Of a stretch of 32,380 nt of DNA, positions 18,481 through 25,473 are shown in pieces. Within the stretch, counting starts at the first letter, position 1. Every line of letters starts with the position of its first letter. The position numbers and the translations under genes are program-made. The notes below the pieces were generated by a model, which did not search any database, was not told the DNA's origin, and saw only the letters and a program-made list of their open reading frames with translations. This DNA comes from Chitinophagaceae bacterium T5-Br10_B2g13 (GTDB lineage: Bacteria; Bacteroidota; Rhodothermia; Balneolales; Balneolaceae): assembly GCA_001564065.1 (NCBI GenBank), contig LKNA01000035.1:1-32380 (forward strand). The letters are read 5' to 3'.

Positions 18481-18619
18481 ACTCCGCGAACCTCTGCGTA
18501 AAACTCTGCGATAATCAGCGAGAAAAATGATCTGCGCTAAAAAACGAAACATTAATCTTAACGAAATTTTCTGGTTCTCGCAGAGTTGCGCTGATGAACC
18601 GCGGAGTTTCGCAGAGGTT
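18481..18619 (+). repeat. CTCTGCG long palindrome, copy B
   Basis: AACCTCTGCG (18489-18498) is exactly complementary to CGCAGAGGTT (18610-18619), and imperfect pairing continues inward through AAAACTCTGCG and ATAATCAGCGAGAA on the left and TTCTCGCAGAGT, GCGCTGATGAACCGCGGAG on the right. The spacer (TGATCTGCGCTAAAAAACGA, then CATTAATCTTAACGAAA) resembles that of copy A. It sits between the convergent TRIC and AlkA-like genes and ends 1 base from the AlkA-like stop codon, a natural place for a two-way terminator. Confidence 0.88.
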
Positions 18620-18620
18620 T

Positions 18621-19565
18621 TTAACCGCGATTTTTCTTTTGGTTGATGACGTAGTTTACAAACAGAAACTCGATCGCTGCCGCTTCATATCCTTTCCAGT
18701 TTTTGATCAGTTCCAGAAACTTCTCCTCTGATGTGTTGTCAGGATCACCTCCATAACTCATGATGATCCATTTTCTCAATCCTTTCTCTTCACCGCTTTT
18801 CATGTTGCTCGGGAAAACAGCTTCGGTTGTTTCGCGGAAGAGCATCAGGTCCTGTGCAGATGTAGGTCCGATGCCCCGAACTTTTGAGATCTTATCATAA
18901 AACTCCTGCGGTCCGGCCTCTCTGTCCAGGTAATCCAGATCCGCTTCACCCGCCAAAATATCCTGTGCGAGTCCCACCATGTATTCCCCTTTTCTGAGTG
19001 TGGGACCCATCTTTCGGATCTGAGCCGGGTCTGCCTTGGAAAGCTGAAACGGTCGCGGCCAGGCGGGTAGGGTCTTCCCGTTGTGAGTTAGGTGCGTCCC
19101 GTAAGCCTCCCGGACTTTGAACGCCATCTTCTTGGCAGTCGGTTTATGTGCCATCTGCATCTGAATGATTCGGTTCATGATATCCTCGAGAAGCGTTCCG
19201 CGCGACATCCGCTTCAGCCCATAAAACTCTGTCAGTTTGGAACCAAGAACCGGATCGTTTTCAGCCTGATCATAAAGAGGTCGCAGGTCAAGGTGTGTAC
19301 CTAAAATCCTTGCTAAAGTCTGATTTGCCTGATTGATCTCATCATTGCTCAAATCTTCAACTGTTTCGATGTGAAACTCCGGCTTTTCCGGATCTCCGTT
19401 AAAAAAGACAGTCGTAATGATATCCCGATCATCAAGTGGAATCGGCCGTGTGAATCCCTCCTCAAAAATAGTTTCGGGGTCGTGCTCATGGTCGAAGTAG
19501 TTTTCTACATCTAGGCAGATAAACCAGTCGTGCGGCGGGATGGATTTGAGAGTCCAGGAACTCAT
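18621..19565 (-). CDS. AlkA-like DNA glycosylase-fold protein (HhH-GPD superfamily), catalytic Asp not seen
   Basis: A 314-residue protein with the two-part plan of AlkA-type 3-methyladenine DNA glycosylases. The N-terminal part (about 1-100) fits the AlkA_N beta domain. The C-terminal part has DPVLGSKLTEFYGLKRMSRG (104-123), a helix-hairpin-helix KVRGIGPTSAQDLMLFR (228-244), and a final NWKGYEAAAIEFLF (289-302) matching the usual W-x-P-Y-R-S-Y-A-A tail. In active enzymes the hairpin is followed by FP-x-x-D, where the Asp attacks the sugar. Here it reads FPSNMKSGEEKG, with no Asp; Glu259/Glu260 are the nearest acids. The usual GQQ-type motif is also altered (IIQMQMAHKP). It is either a divergent glycosylase or a DNA-binding relative without activity. 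It is alone in its operon. Confidence 0.75.
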   Translation of the reverse strand: MSSWTLKSIPPHDWFICLDVENYFDHEHDPETIFEEGFTRPIPLDDRDIITTVFFNGDPEKPEFHIETVEDLSNDEINQANQTLARILGTHLDLRPLYDQAENDPVLGSKLTEFYGLKRMSRGTLLEDIMNRIIQMQMAHKPTAKKMAFKVREAYGTHLTHNGKTLPAWPRPFQLSKADPAQIRKMGPTLRKGEYMVGLAQDILAGEADLDYLDREAGPQEFYDKISKVRGIGPTSAQDLMLFRETTEAVFPSNMKSGEEKGLRKWIIMSYGGDPDNTSEEKFLELIKNWKGYEAAAIEFLFVNYVINQKKNRG

Positions 19566-20157
19566 TTTGTAGCAGTTTTAAGTTGAGCAATATTTATTGA
19601 ACAAACTATGTAAGATTACATAATCGTTCGGTCAGAATTAAACAGAAACATGTAGCTAAATAATCATATCAAATATTGATCATATGGGATAATTTGCCAG
19701 CTGTAGAACTCAATTCGAAATTTTGATGAAAGGGAATTAGAGAATCGAACGGCTTTAGTTAGATTTTCGATAGTAGGTATGAAAAATGCTCCAACCATGC
19801 ATAAATATTTTTGTTCAGATTTAACTGATAGATGAATTAGAAAATTTTTCTTTTTTAATAAGCGAATAAATCGGTGTAAATCTTTTTCCTCAATGTTTTT
19901 AAAACAAAACTGAACCAATTCTTTTTTTCTTGGTTTTCGATTTAAACACTACATAAGTGTAATTTTTTCAGGAGTAAGTTTAGGTAGTCTTGTTTCCATG
20001 ATCTCCCTTTTCTTATTTAATGGTTTAATCGTAAGAAACGGGTTGTATTAAATCCTTACAGCAACTTCGTAAATCAATGGATTAATCATGTTGTTGCGAT
20101 TTCCTTTTTCTTTGTGGTTATTTCTTTTGAACCCAACGTTAATCACACTCTAATCTC
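19566..20157. other. AT-rich intergenic region
   Basis: A 592-base gap between the divergent AlkA-like and S9 peptidase genes, clearly more AT-rich than its surroundings. It holds one weak open frame on the minus strand (19664-19918, listed separately) and presumably both promoters. I see no tRNA, repeat copy or clear palindrome. The last 60 bases before the S9 start have no strong Shine-Dalgarno sequence. Confidence 0.5.
19664..19918 (-). CDS. Doubtful small hypothetical protein
   Basis: An 84-codon open frame starting at TTG, with no ATG or GTG alternative before an upstream stop. The predicted protein is basic, begins MVQFCFKNIEEKDLHRFIRLL and has amphipathic character. It does not match any family I know. 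The surrounding DNA is unusually AT-rich, where long frames are less likely by chance, which argues slightly for a real or decayed gene. No clear ribosome site precedes it apart from an A-rich run. It could also be noise. Confidence 0.28.
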   Translation of the reverse strand: MVQFCFKNIEEKDLHRFIRLLKKKNFLIHLSVKSEQKYLCMVGAFFIPTIENLTKAVRFSNSLSSKFRIEFYSWQIIPYDQYLI

Positions 20158-22137
20158 ATGGCTCAACTACGTTTTTTCCTTCTAATTACTCTTCTTTTCA
20201 TCATAACCGGAATTCAATCCATCTATTCGCAGGCTGTCATTGAAAGCTGGACACCGGAAGCAATGGTGAATCAGCCTGTTGTGGGATCACCGGCTGTTTC
20301 ACCGGACGGATCGATGATTGCATACACCATTCGTGAAACAAAGATGGAGGGTGAGGATTCTGAATTTCTTTCACACATCTGGGTAGCGTCAGCCGATGGC
20401 GCGATGAATCGCCAGTTTACCCGGGGCGATCAATCCGTATCGAATCCACAGTTTTCACCGGATGGTCAGTTTCTATCATTTACATCCCGTAGAAATGGTG
20501 AAAACCAGGTTTATCGAATGTATTTGAACGGTGGTGAGGCCGAACAGATAACCCATGCAGAAAATGGAGTTGGAAGCTATGCATGGTCGCCCGATGGAAA
20601 CCGGATTGCCTACACGATGAGAGATGCTGAGACAGAAGAAGAAAAAGAGCGTGCACGGGAAAAACGTGATGTAACCGTAGTTGATACAAACTTTAAGTTC
20701 TCCAGAATATATGTTCAAACGGTTGGTGAAGATAGCGCAAAAGCGATTTATGGTGATGACGTCCACACAGCGTCGTTCGATTGGTCGCCGGATGGCTCCA
20801 CAATTGTATTTGCCCATCAGCCGACTCCCAAAATTGATGACCGCTACAAAATGGATATCTCCACGGTGCCGGCCGACAGCGGAGCGGTAACCTCACTTAT
20901 CGATTGGGAAGGAACGGACAGCTCCCCAAGATATACTCCGGATGGAAATTCGGTGGTGTTTACCTCTCATGGCGGTGAGCTGGAGGCGATTGGACTGCAG
21001 GATCTTTATGTAGTTAATGTCTCGAGTGGGGAAGTCCGCGCACTGGCTCACACTTATGACAGGAATGCGAGCATCGTTGGGTTTGATGCAAACGGTCGAT
21101 TACTGATTCAGGAGCCGAGAAGAACGGTGTCAGCGCTTTATCGTGTGCCTCTGAATGGGTCAGAGCCGAGGCTGTTAACCCCAGAGGATGGAATTTATCG
21201 CGGATTTTCGGTGAGTGACGATGGCAATAGAGTTGTTTATACCTACCAGAACTCCAATCAGCCCTCTGAAGTTTACTATAGTGATCTGGGACGGTTTTCG
21301 AAACAGAAAGTGTCCACACTACATGACGAGTCTCAATTTCCAGAAATGGGCCGGACTGAACTTCTGACCTGGACATCTGATGACGGAATGGAGATTGAAG
21401 GATTGCTCACCTATCCAGTTGGTTATGAGGAGGGTGATCGTGTGCCTTTAATTTTGATGGTGCACGGCGGCCCGGCCGGAGTCTATTCACAAACCTGGAC
21501 GGGTGGAGGAAGCATTTACGCAATTCAATATTTCGCTGAAAAGGGATACGCGTTGTTGCGGCCAAATCCCCGCGGAAGTACCGGGTACGGCAAGGAGTTT
21601 CGCTATGCCAATTTTCAGGATTGGGGATACGGTGATTACGAAGACCTGATGACAGGTGTGGATAAAGTGATTGAGATGGGCGTTGCTGATCCCGATCGAC
21701 TGGCCGAGATGGGGTGGAGCTATGGCGGTTACATGACCTCATGGATCGTATCACAAACGGACAGGTTTAAAGCGGTGAGTATGGGTGCCGGATTGTCGAA
21801 CCTGGTGAGTATGGTGGGAACGACAGATATTCCGGGCTATCTGCTTGGTCACATGGGCGGGCCGTACTGGAATGGAAATATGGAGACGTATGAGCGTCAC
21901 TCTGCCGTCTATTTTATGGACAATGTGGTTACGCCGACTCAGATTATTCACGGATCAGGTGATCTGCGGGTTCCTCTGGGACAAGGCCAGGAGTTCTATT
22001 GGGCGCTTCAGGAGAAGGGCGTGGATAGCGAAATGATTTTGTTGCCCCGAACCGGACACGGCCCAACCGAGCCTAAACTAATTGCCGAAGTATCAACCCG
22101 GATTCTTCAGTGGTTTGATAAGTATATTGAGCGGTAA
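20158..22137 (+). CDS. Exported S9 family serine peptidase (acylaminoacyl/dipeptidyl peptidase type)
   Basis: A 659-residue secreted enzyme. A signal peptide (about 1-25, FFLLITLLFIITGIQSIYSQA) is followed by a beta-propeller domain (about 35-390) with repeated PD40-type strands such as AVSPDGSMIAYTI, FSPDGQFLSFTSRR, WSPDGNRIAYTM and YTPDGNSVVFTS. The alpha/beta hydrolase domain (about 400-659) has the catalytic triad Ser521 in GWSYGGY, Asp602 in HGSGDLRVP and His634 in TGHGP, plus the oxyanion segment HGGPAG. The propeller restricts entry to peptides in this family. It likely degrades oligopeptides outside the cytoplasm together with the M20 enzyme downstream, an inference from order and export. 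The start ATG is followed directly by the signal peptide. Confidence 0.94.
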   Translation: MAQLRFFLLITLLFIITGIQSIYSQAVIESWTPEAMVNQPVVGSPAVSPDGSMIAYTIRETKMEGEDSEFLSHIWVASADGAMNRQFTRGDQSVSNPQFSPDGQFLSFTSRRNGENQVYRMYLNGGEAEQITHAENGVGSYAWSPDGNRIAYTMRDAETEEEKERAREKRDVTVVDTNFKFSRIYVQTVGEDSAKAIYGDDVHTASFDWSPDGSTIVFAHQPTPKIDDRYKMDISTVPADSGAVTSLIDWEGTDSSPRYTPDGNSVVFTSHGGELEAIGLQDLYVVNVSSGEVRALAHTYDRNASIVGFDANGRLLIQEPRRTVSALYRVPLNGSEPRLLTPEDGIYRGFSVSDDGNRVVYTYQNSNQPSEVYYSDLGRFSKQKVSTLHDESQFPEMGRTELLTWTSDDGMEIEGLLTYPVGYEEGDRVPLILMVHGGPAGVYSQTWTGGGSIYAIQYFAEKGYALLRPNPRGSTGYGKEFRYANFQDWGYGDYEDLMTGVDKVIEMGVADPDRLAEMGWSYGGYMTSWIVSQTDRFKAVSMGAGLSNLVSMVGTTDIPGYLLGHMGGPYWNGNMETYERHSAVYFMDNVVTPTQIIHGSGDLRVPLGQGQEFYWALQEKGVDSEMILLPRTGHGPTEPKLIAEVSTRILQWFDKYIER

Positions 22138-22241
22138 CCGCCAAGGGCGCTAAGTACGCCAAGGTTATGCACTGTGCGAGAAATAGGATTTTTTGGTTCT
22201 CGCAGAGTCCCGCTGATGAACCGCGGAGTTTCGCAGAGGTA
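22138..22241 (+). repeat. CTCTGCG long palindrome, copy C (mosaic left arm)
   Basis: The right half (22195-22241: GGTTCTCGCAGAGT, CCCGCTGATGAACC, GCGGAGTTTCGCAGAGG) is almost identical to copy B. The left half instead has another word set, CCGCCAAGGGCGCTAAG and TACGCCAAGG (22138-22164), then GTGCGAGAAATAGG. The normal left CTCTGCG words are missing and the spacer is short, so its hairpin would be weaker. It starts immediately after the S9 peptidase stop codon. Confidence 0.8.
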
Positions 22242-22275
22242 TTGAAGTATCTAATCGAAAAATAAACATATCCAC

Positions 22276-23592
22276 ATGAAGAAGATCGTATTCACACTAT
22301 CACTGGTTATGGGTTTGGTAATCATATCAAATTCAGTACAAGCACAATCAGATAATACATTTAACTGGCAGGAGTACATCGACAATCAAACCGAAGAGCT
22401 CTATGAAAAAGTGGTAGAGTGGCGGCGGCATTTCCATCAATATCCTGAGCTGTCGAATCGTGAATATAACACAGCTGAGAAGGTGGCCGAGCATCTTCGA
22501 GATCTGGGAATTGAAGTTCAAACCGAAGTGGCTCATACCGGTGTGGTGGGTATTTTAGAGGGTGGAAAACCAGGGCCGGTAGTTGGATTACGCGCGGATA
22601 TGGACGCTTTGCCTGTAAAAGAACGAGTGGATATTCCATTCGCTTCAGAAGTAATGTCAGAATATATGGGAGAACAGGTTCCGGTGATGCACGCCTGCGG
22701 ACATGATACCCATATCGCCATGTTGATGGGCGTTGCAGAAATGCTGAGTGAAGTAAGAGATGAAATTCCCGGTACGGTAAAATTTATATTTCAGCCTGCT
22801 GAGGAAGGTACACCTCCCGGCGAGGATGGCGGTGCTGAGATGATGGTGGAAGAGGGGGTGCTTAAAAACCCTGATGTGGATGTGATTTTCGGGCTGCATA
22901 TAAGTTCACAAACTCCGGTTGGGCATATCAACTATCGTCCGGGGGGAATTATGGCAGCCTCGAACCGATTCTCGATTGATGTGAAAGGAGTACAAACGCA
23001 CGGTGCACGGCCATGGGGAGGCGTGGATCCGATTGTGGCTTCGGCCCAGATCATCAATAACCTGCAGTCGATTGTAAGCCGGCAGACCGAACTCACCAAA
23101 GAGGCGGCTGTCATTACAGTTGGCATTATCCGGGCGGGTGTTCGCAATAATATTATTCCGGAAGAGGCCTATATGGAGGGTACTATTCGGACCCTGGATC
23201 AGGAGATGCAGGATGTCCTGTTTGAGAAGATGCATCGTACTGTGGAGTACACTGCTAAAAGTTTCGGGGCTGAAGCAACACTGACGATTTATGACGGATA
23301 CCCCATCACATATAATGATCCTGACCTAACAGCGATGATGGCACCCACACTTGAAAAAGTGGCCGGTTCCGATCAGACTCATTTGATTAATGCAATTACC
23401 GGCGCAGAGGATTTCTCATTCTTTCAAATGGAAGTACCCGGTCTCTACTTCTTCATCGGCGGTATGCCGCCTGATATGAATCCTGAAGATGCAGCCCCTC
23501 ACCACACTCCGGATTTCTACTTGGATGAGGAGGGAATGAGAACAGGAATTCGGGCACTGGCCAACCTGACAATCGATTACATGATGAAATAG
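22276..23592 (+). CDS. Exported M20 family amidohydrolase/aminoacylase
   Basis: A 438-residue metallohydrolase of the M20D type (N-acyl-amino acid or peptide amidohydrolase, IAA-amino-acid hydrolase-like). A signal peptide covers about 1-24 (TLSLVMGLVIISNSVQAQ). The metal ligands are in VMHACGHDTHIA (Cys141, His143), QPAEEGTPPGEDGG (Glu176/Glu177), GLHI and the late DAAPHHTPDF; Asp108-Met-Asp110 (LRADMD) is the first conserved acidic pair. The middle dimerisation or lid domain (about 225-335) holds GVQTHGARPWGGVDPI. Being exported, it probably frees amino acids from acylated or peptide substrates in the periplasm. It follows the S9 peptidase, 138 bases apart, with palindrome copy C between them. 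A second, cytoplasmic relative is encoded at 31.0 kb. Confidence 0.94.
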   Translation: MKKIVFTLSLVMGLVIISNSVQAQSDNTFNWQEYIDNQTEELYEKVVEWRRHFHQYPELSNREYNTAEKVAEHLRDLGIEVQTEVAHTGVVGILEGGKPGPVVGLRADMDALPVKERVDIPFASEVMSEYMGEQVPVMHACGHDTHIAMLMGVAEMLSEVRDEIPGTVKFIFQPAEEGTPPGEDGGAEMMVEEGVLKNPDVDVIFGLHISSQTPVGHINYRPGGIMAASNRFSIDVKGVQTHGARPWGGVDPIVASAQIINNLQSIVSRQTELTKEAAVITVGIIRAGVRNNIIPEEAYMEGTIRTLDQEMQDVLFEKMHRTVEYTAKSFGAEATLTIYDGYPITYNDPDLTAMMAPTLEKVAGSDQTHLINAITGAEDFSFFQMEVPGLYFFIGGMPPDMNPEDAAPHHTPDFYLDEEGMRTGIRALANLTIDYMMK

Positions 23593-23733
23593 GAAACTCA
23601 GCGAAACTCTGCGCAAAACTCAGCGATCATCTGCGAGAAAGTAACCTATACTATAAACTGGATCTCTTCTCACAACGAATTCGATGGTTCTCGCGGAGTC
23701 CCGCAGATTAACCGCGGAGCTGTGCCGAAGTAG
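23554..23733 (+). repeat. CTCTGCG long palindrome, copy D, with source of the segmental duplication
   Basis: The palindrome proper is 23593-23733: left arm GAAACTCAGCG, AAACTCTGCGC, AAAACTCAGCG, ATCATCTGCGAGAA; spacer CTATACTATAAACTGGAT and TTCTCACAACGAATT; right arm GGTTCTCGCGGAGT, CCCGCAGATTAACCGCGGAG. It begins right after the M20 stop. Bases 23554-23644 (last 12 codons and stop of the M20 gene, then the left arm) are identical over 91 bases to 25202-25292; similarity continues, with changes, to about 23735. Confidence 0.9.
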
Positions 23734-23807
23734 AGATTCCAAAGTAATCAATTAATGTTTTTAAATAGCGTTTTTGCATTATTACTATAGATTTAGTAAT
23801 TAATGTG

Positions 23808-25187
23808 ATGCGCAATCTCATTTACTTTTCTATATCAGTTTTAATTTTCTTGATAGCAGGTACTGATGCTGTCTCTCAAACCGTAATTCGTGGTAAAGTT
23901 CTCAGTGCAGACGGTAAACCTATTGTCAAAGCAGAGATCTCAACTGTAATTCCGGGTGTTCAGGATATCTTTGCTGATAATCGGATCAGAGTGGATGTTG
24001 CAGAGGATGGTGCTTATCAACTTCACGTCGATCGACCGGGTATTTACAACCTTGCAGTGAGGGGCGTTTTTCATCATACCATGAATATACCGGTGTTAAT
24101 TTATGATCAATCTACACTTGAGATGAATATTTTGATGCTTCCAAGATACTTTAATAATGGGAGGCATTTTGAAAACGAAGATTATCTTCAGTGGATTCGC
24201 GTATTGGGTAATTTCAATAATTTTGATTTTCGCACAGGGGAACAATTCACCCTTAACAGTGATGGTTCTATCTCAGCCATGGTTCCGGTTACATCCGATA
24301 CCATGCGTATTCAGGTGAGAGGGCTTAATTATGGACAGGGAGCCAGTGCAATGCCGCCGGCTGACAGGTATGAACTGCGTCCCGACAACTCATTTGTTTC
24401 GGTTTTATACAGAAACCTCCCTTCTGATTCTCTCGAAATTCGCTATAAACCGAACGAAACGATTCCTTATCGAGGAGTTTTACCAAGTGACAGAAATCCC
24501 AATAGTTTAGTTATAAGAGGATTCCTAACCTTCGAAAATGATCTCGAAAGGCATTGGGTAGAACCGATCACAGCTATGCAGGCGATACCGTTTCGGTACA
24601 AGGTTTTGGATAACAGATTTTCTGAAGGGATTACAAAAGAAGATCAAATGACACTTCAGGATAGAGAAGTTAGATCATTTTTTGATATGGATTGGAATAA
24701 CTCACTCGAAAAAATATCGAATGCCTTGAACATTTCATTACTGCACGAGCAACAGGTAAATCTGCTCCTCCTTGCCTATGCGGGAGTGGTTCATCGTGCA
24801 GCGATTAGCAGAGATCATTTTAAGAGGGTTGAGCGAGATGAAAACATCCCCAAAATTGAGTATAAGCCTGTGATTATTGATAGAATTTTTGATGAGATTG
24901 AGCCCGGACATACGGTCTGGGCCAGAAATCGCCTTTTACCACAATTTCTTCTGGAGCTACAGCAGTTTGATGATCGCCGGATAAACTATTTTACCGATCT
25001 TGTTTTGTACCACAATAACGATGCTCTGGCAGCAAATGTCTCTCAGGCGATAGTTGAAGCTACAGCTCAAAACTATCAATCTGTTGAGCAGCTACCGGTC
25101 TATCAGGCCATTTTACAACGCTTTGGAGAGGGGAGTGTACTCAGGCGGGCAGAGTTGGTGTTTGAACAACAGAACCGAAGAGAATAA
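23808..25187 (+). CDS. Exported protein of unknown function with N-terminal carboxypeptidase-regulatory-like domain
   Basis: A 459-residue secreted protein if it starts at the ATG at 23808; a GTG directly before it would add one residue. The signal peptide (about 1-24, IYFSISVLIFLIAGTDAVSQ) is followed by a beta-rich domain (about 25-112, TVIRGKVLSADGKPIVKAEIST... DGAYQLHVDRPGIYNLAV) of the carboxypeptidase-regulatory-like or transthyretin-like fold. A second beta domain follows (about 135-220, with GSISAMVPVTSDTMRIQVRGL), possibly an E-set or carbohydrate-binding-like fold. The C-terminal half (about 270-459) is mainly alpha-helical without known motifs. It has no thioredoxin or TonB box. 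It lies between repeat copies D and E, whose outer edges are near-identical, so this whole gene is enclosed by the duplicated segment. Function unknown. Confidence 0.8.
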   Translation: MRNLIYFSISVLIFLIAGTDAVSQTVIRGKVLSADGKPIVKAEISTVIPGVQDIFADNRIRVDVAEDGAYQLHVDRPGIYNLAVRGVFHHTMNIPVLIYDQSTLEMNILMLPRYFNNGRHFENEDYLQWIRVLGNFNNFDFRTGEQFTLNSDGSISAMVPVTSDTMRIQVRGLNYGQGASAMPPADRYELRPDNSFVSVLYRNLPSDSLEIRYKPNETIPYRGVLPSDRNPNSLVIRGFLTFENDLERHWVEPITAMQAIPFRYKVLDNRFSEGITKEDQMTLQDREVRSFFDMDWNNSLEKISNALNISLLHEQQVNLLLLAYAGVVHRAAISRDHFKRVERDENIPKIEYKPVIIDRIFDEIEPGHTVWARNRLLPQFLLELQQFDDRRINYFTDLVLYHNNDALAANVSQAIVEATAQNYQSVEQLPVYQAILQRFGEGSVLRRAELVFEQQNRRE

Positions 25188-25201
25188 AAACCGGCGTCAG
25201 C

Positions 25202-25240
25202 GCACTGGCCAACCTGACAATCGATTACATGATGAAATAG
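25202..25240 (+). pseudogene. Copied 3' end of the M20 amidohydrolase gene
   Basis: These 39 bases match the last 12 codons (ALANLTIDYMMK) and TAG stop of the M20 gene at 22276-23592 exactly. No start or rest of the gene is present, so it cannot be expressed as a protein. It is joined to palindrome copy E with the same junction as in the source, showing that gene end and repeat were copied together. The sequence just before it (AAACCGGCGTCAGC) does not match the source, marking the left breakpoint at about 25201. Confidence 0.88.
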
Positions 25241-25381
25241 GAAACTCAGCGAAACTCTGCGCAAAACTCAGCGATCATCTGCGAGAAAGTAATCTAAACT
25301 ATAAACTGGATCTATTCTCACAACGAAATTTGACGGTTCTCGCAGAGTGGCGCAGATGAACCGCGGAGTTACGCAGAGGTA
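25241..25381 (+). repeat. CTCTGCG long palindrome, copy E
   Basis: Left arm identical to copy D (GAAACTCAGCG, AAACTCTGCGC, AAAACTCAGCG, ATCATCTGCGAGAA); spacer very similar (CTAAACTATAAACTGGATC and ATTCTCACAACGAAATTTG); right arm GGTTCTCGCAGAGT, GGCGCAGATGAACCGCGGAG, TTACGCAGAGGTA. Its right arm is closer to the family consensus than that of copy D, so D has drifted, or E was partly converted by another copy. It sits before the metalloprotease gene. Confidence 0.88.
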
Positions 25382-25473
25382 ATCATCCAAGAAATTTGAT
25401 ACTTTCCTCTACTCTTTTACAAGAGAATTGGTATTATCTTATCAGAAATCAAATAGATGAGCCAATCCATTTT

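Noticed and set aside
17606-18619. Recurring CTCTGCG/CGCAGAG units looked briefly like a CRISPR-type array
   Set aside because: The units are about 8-12 bases, vary in length and are arranged as inverted arms within intergenic gaps; there are no constant repeats with equal unique spacers and no cas genes.
25054-25359. 101-codon plus-strand frame overlapping the end of the exported-protein gene
   Set aside because: It is out of frame with the real gene for its first half and then reads through repeat copy E.
25396-25473. Extension of the metalloprotease gene to a TTG at 25396
   Set aside because: It would put 26 residues without signal features before a perfect signal peptide that starts at the ATG at 25474.
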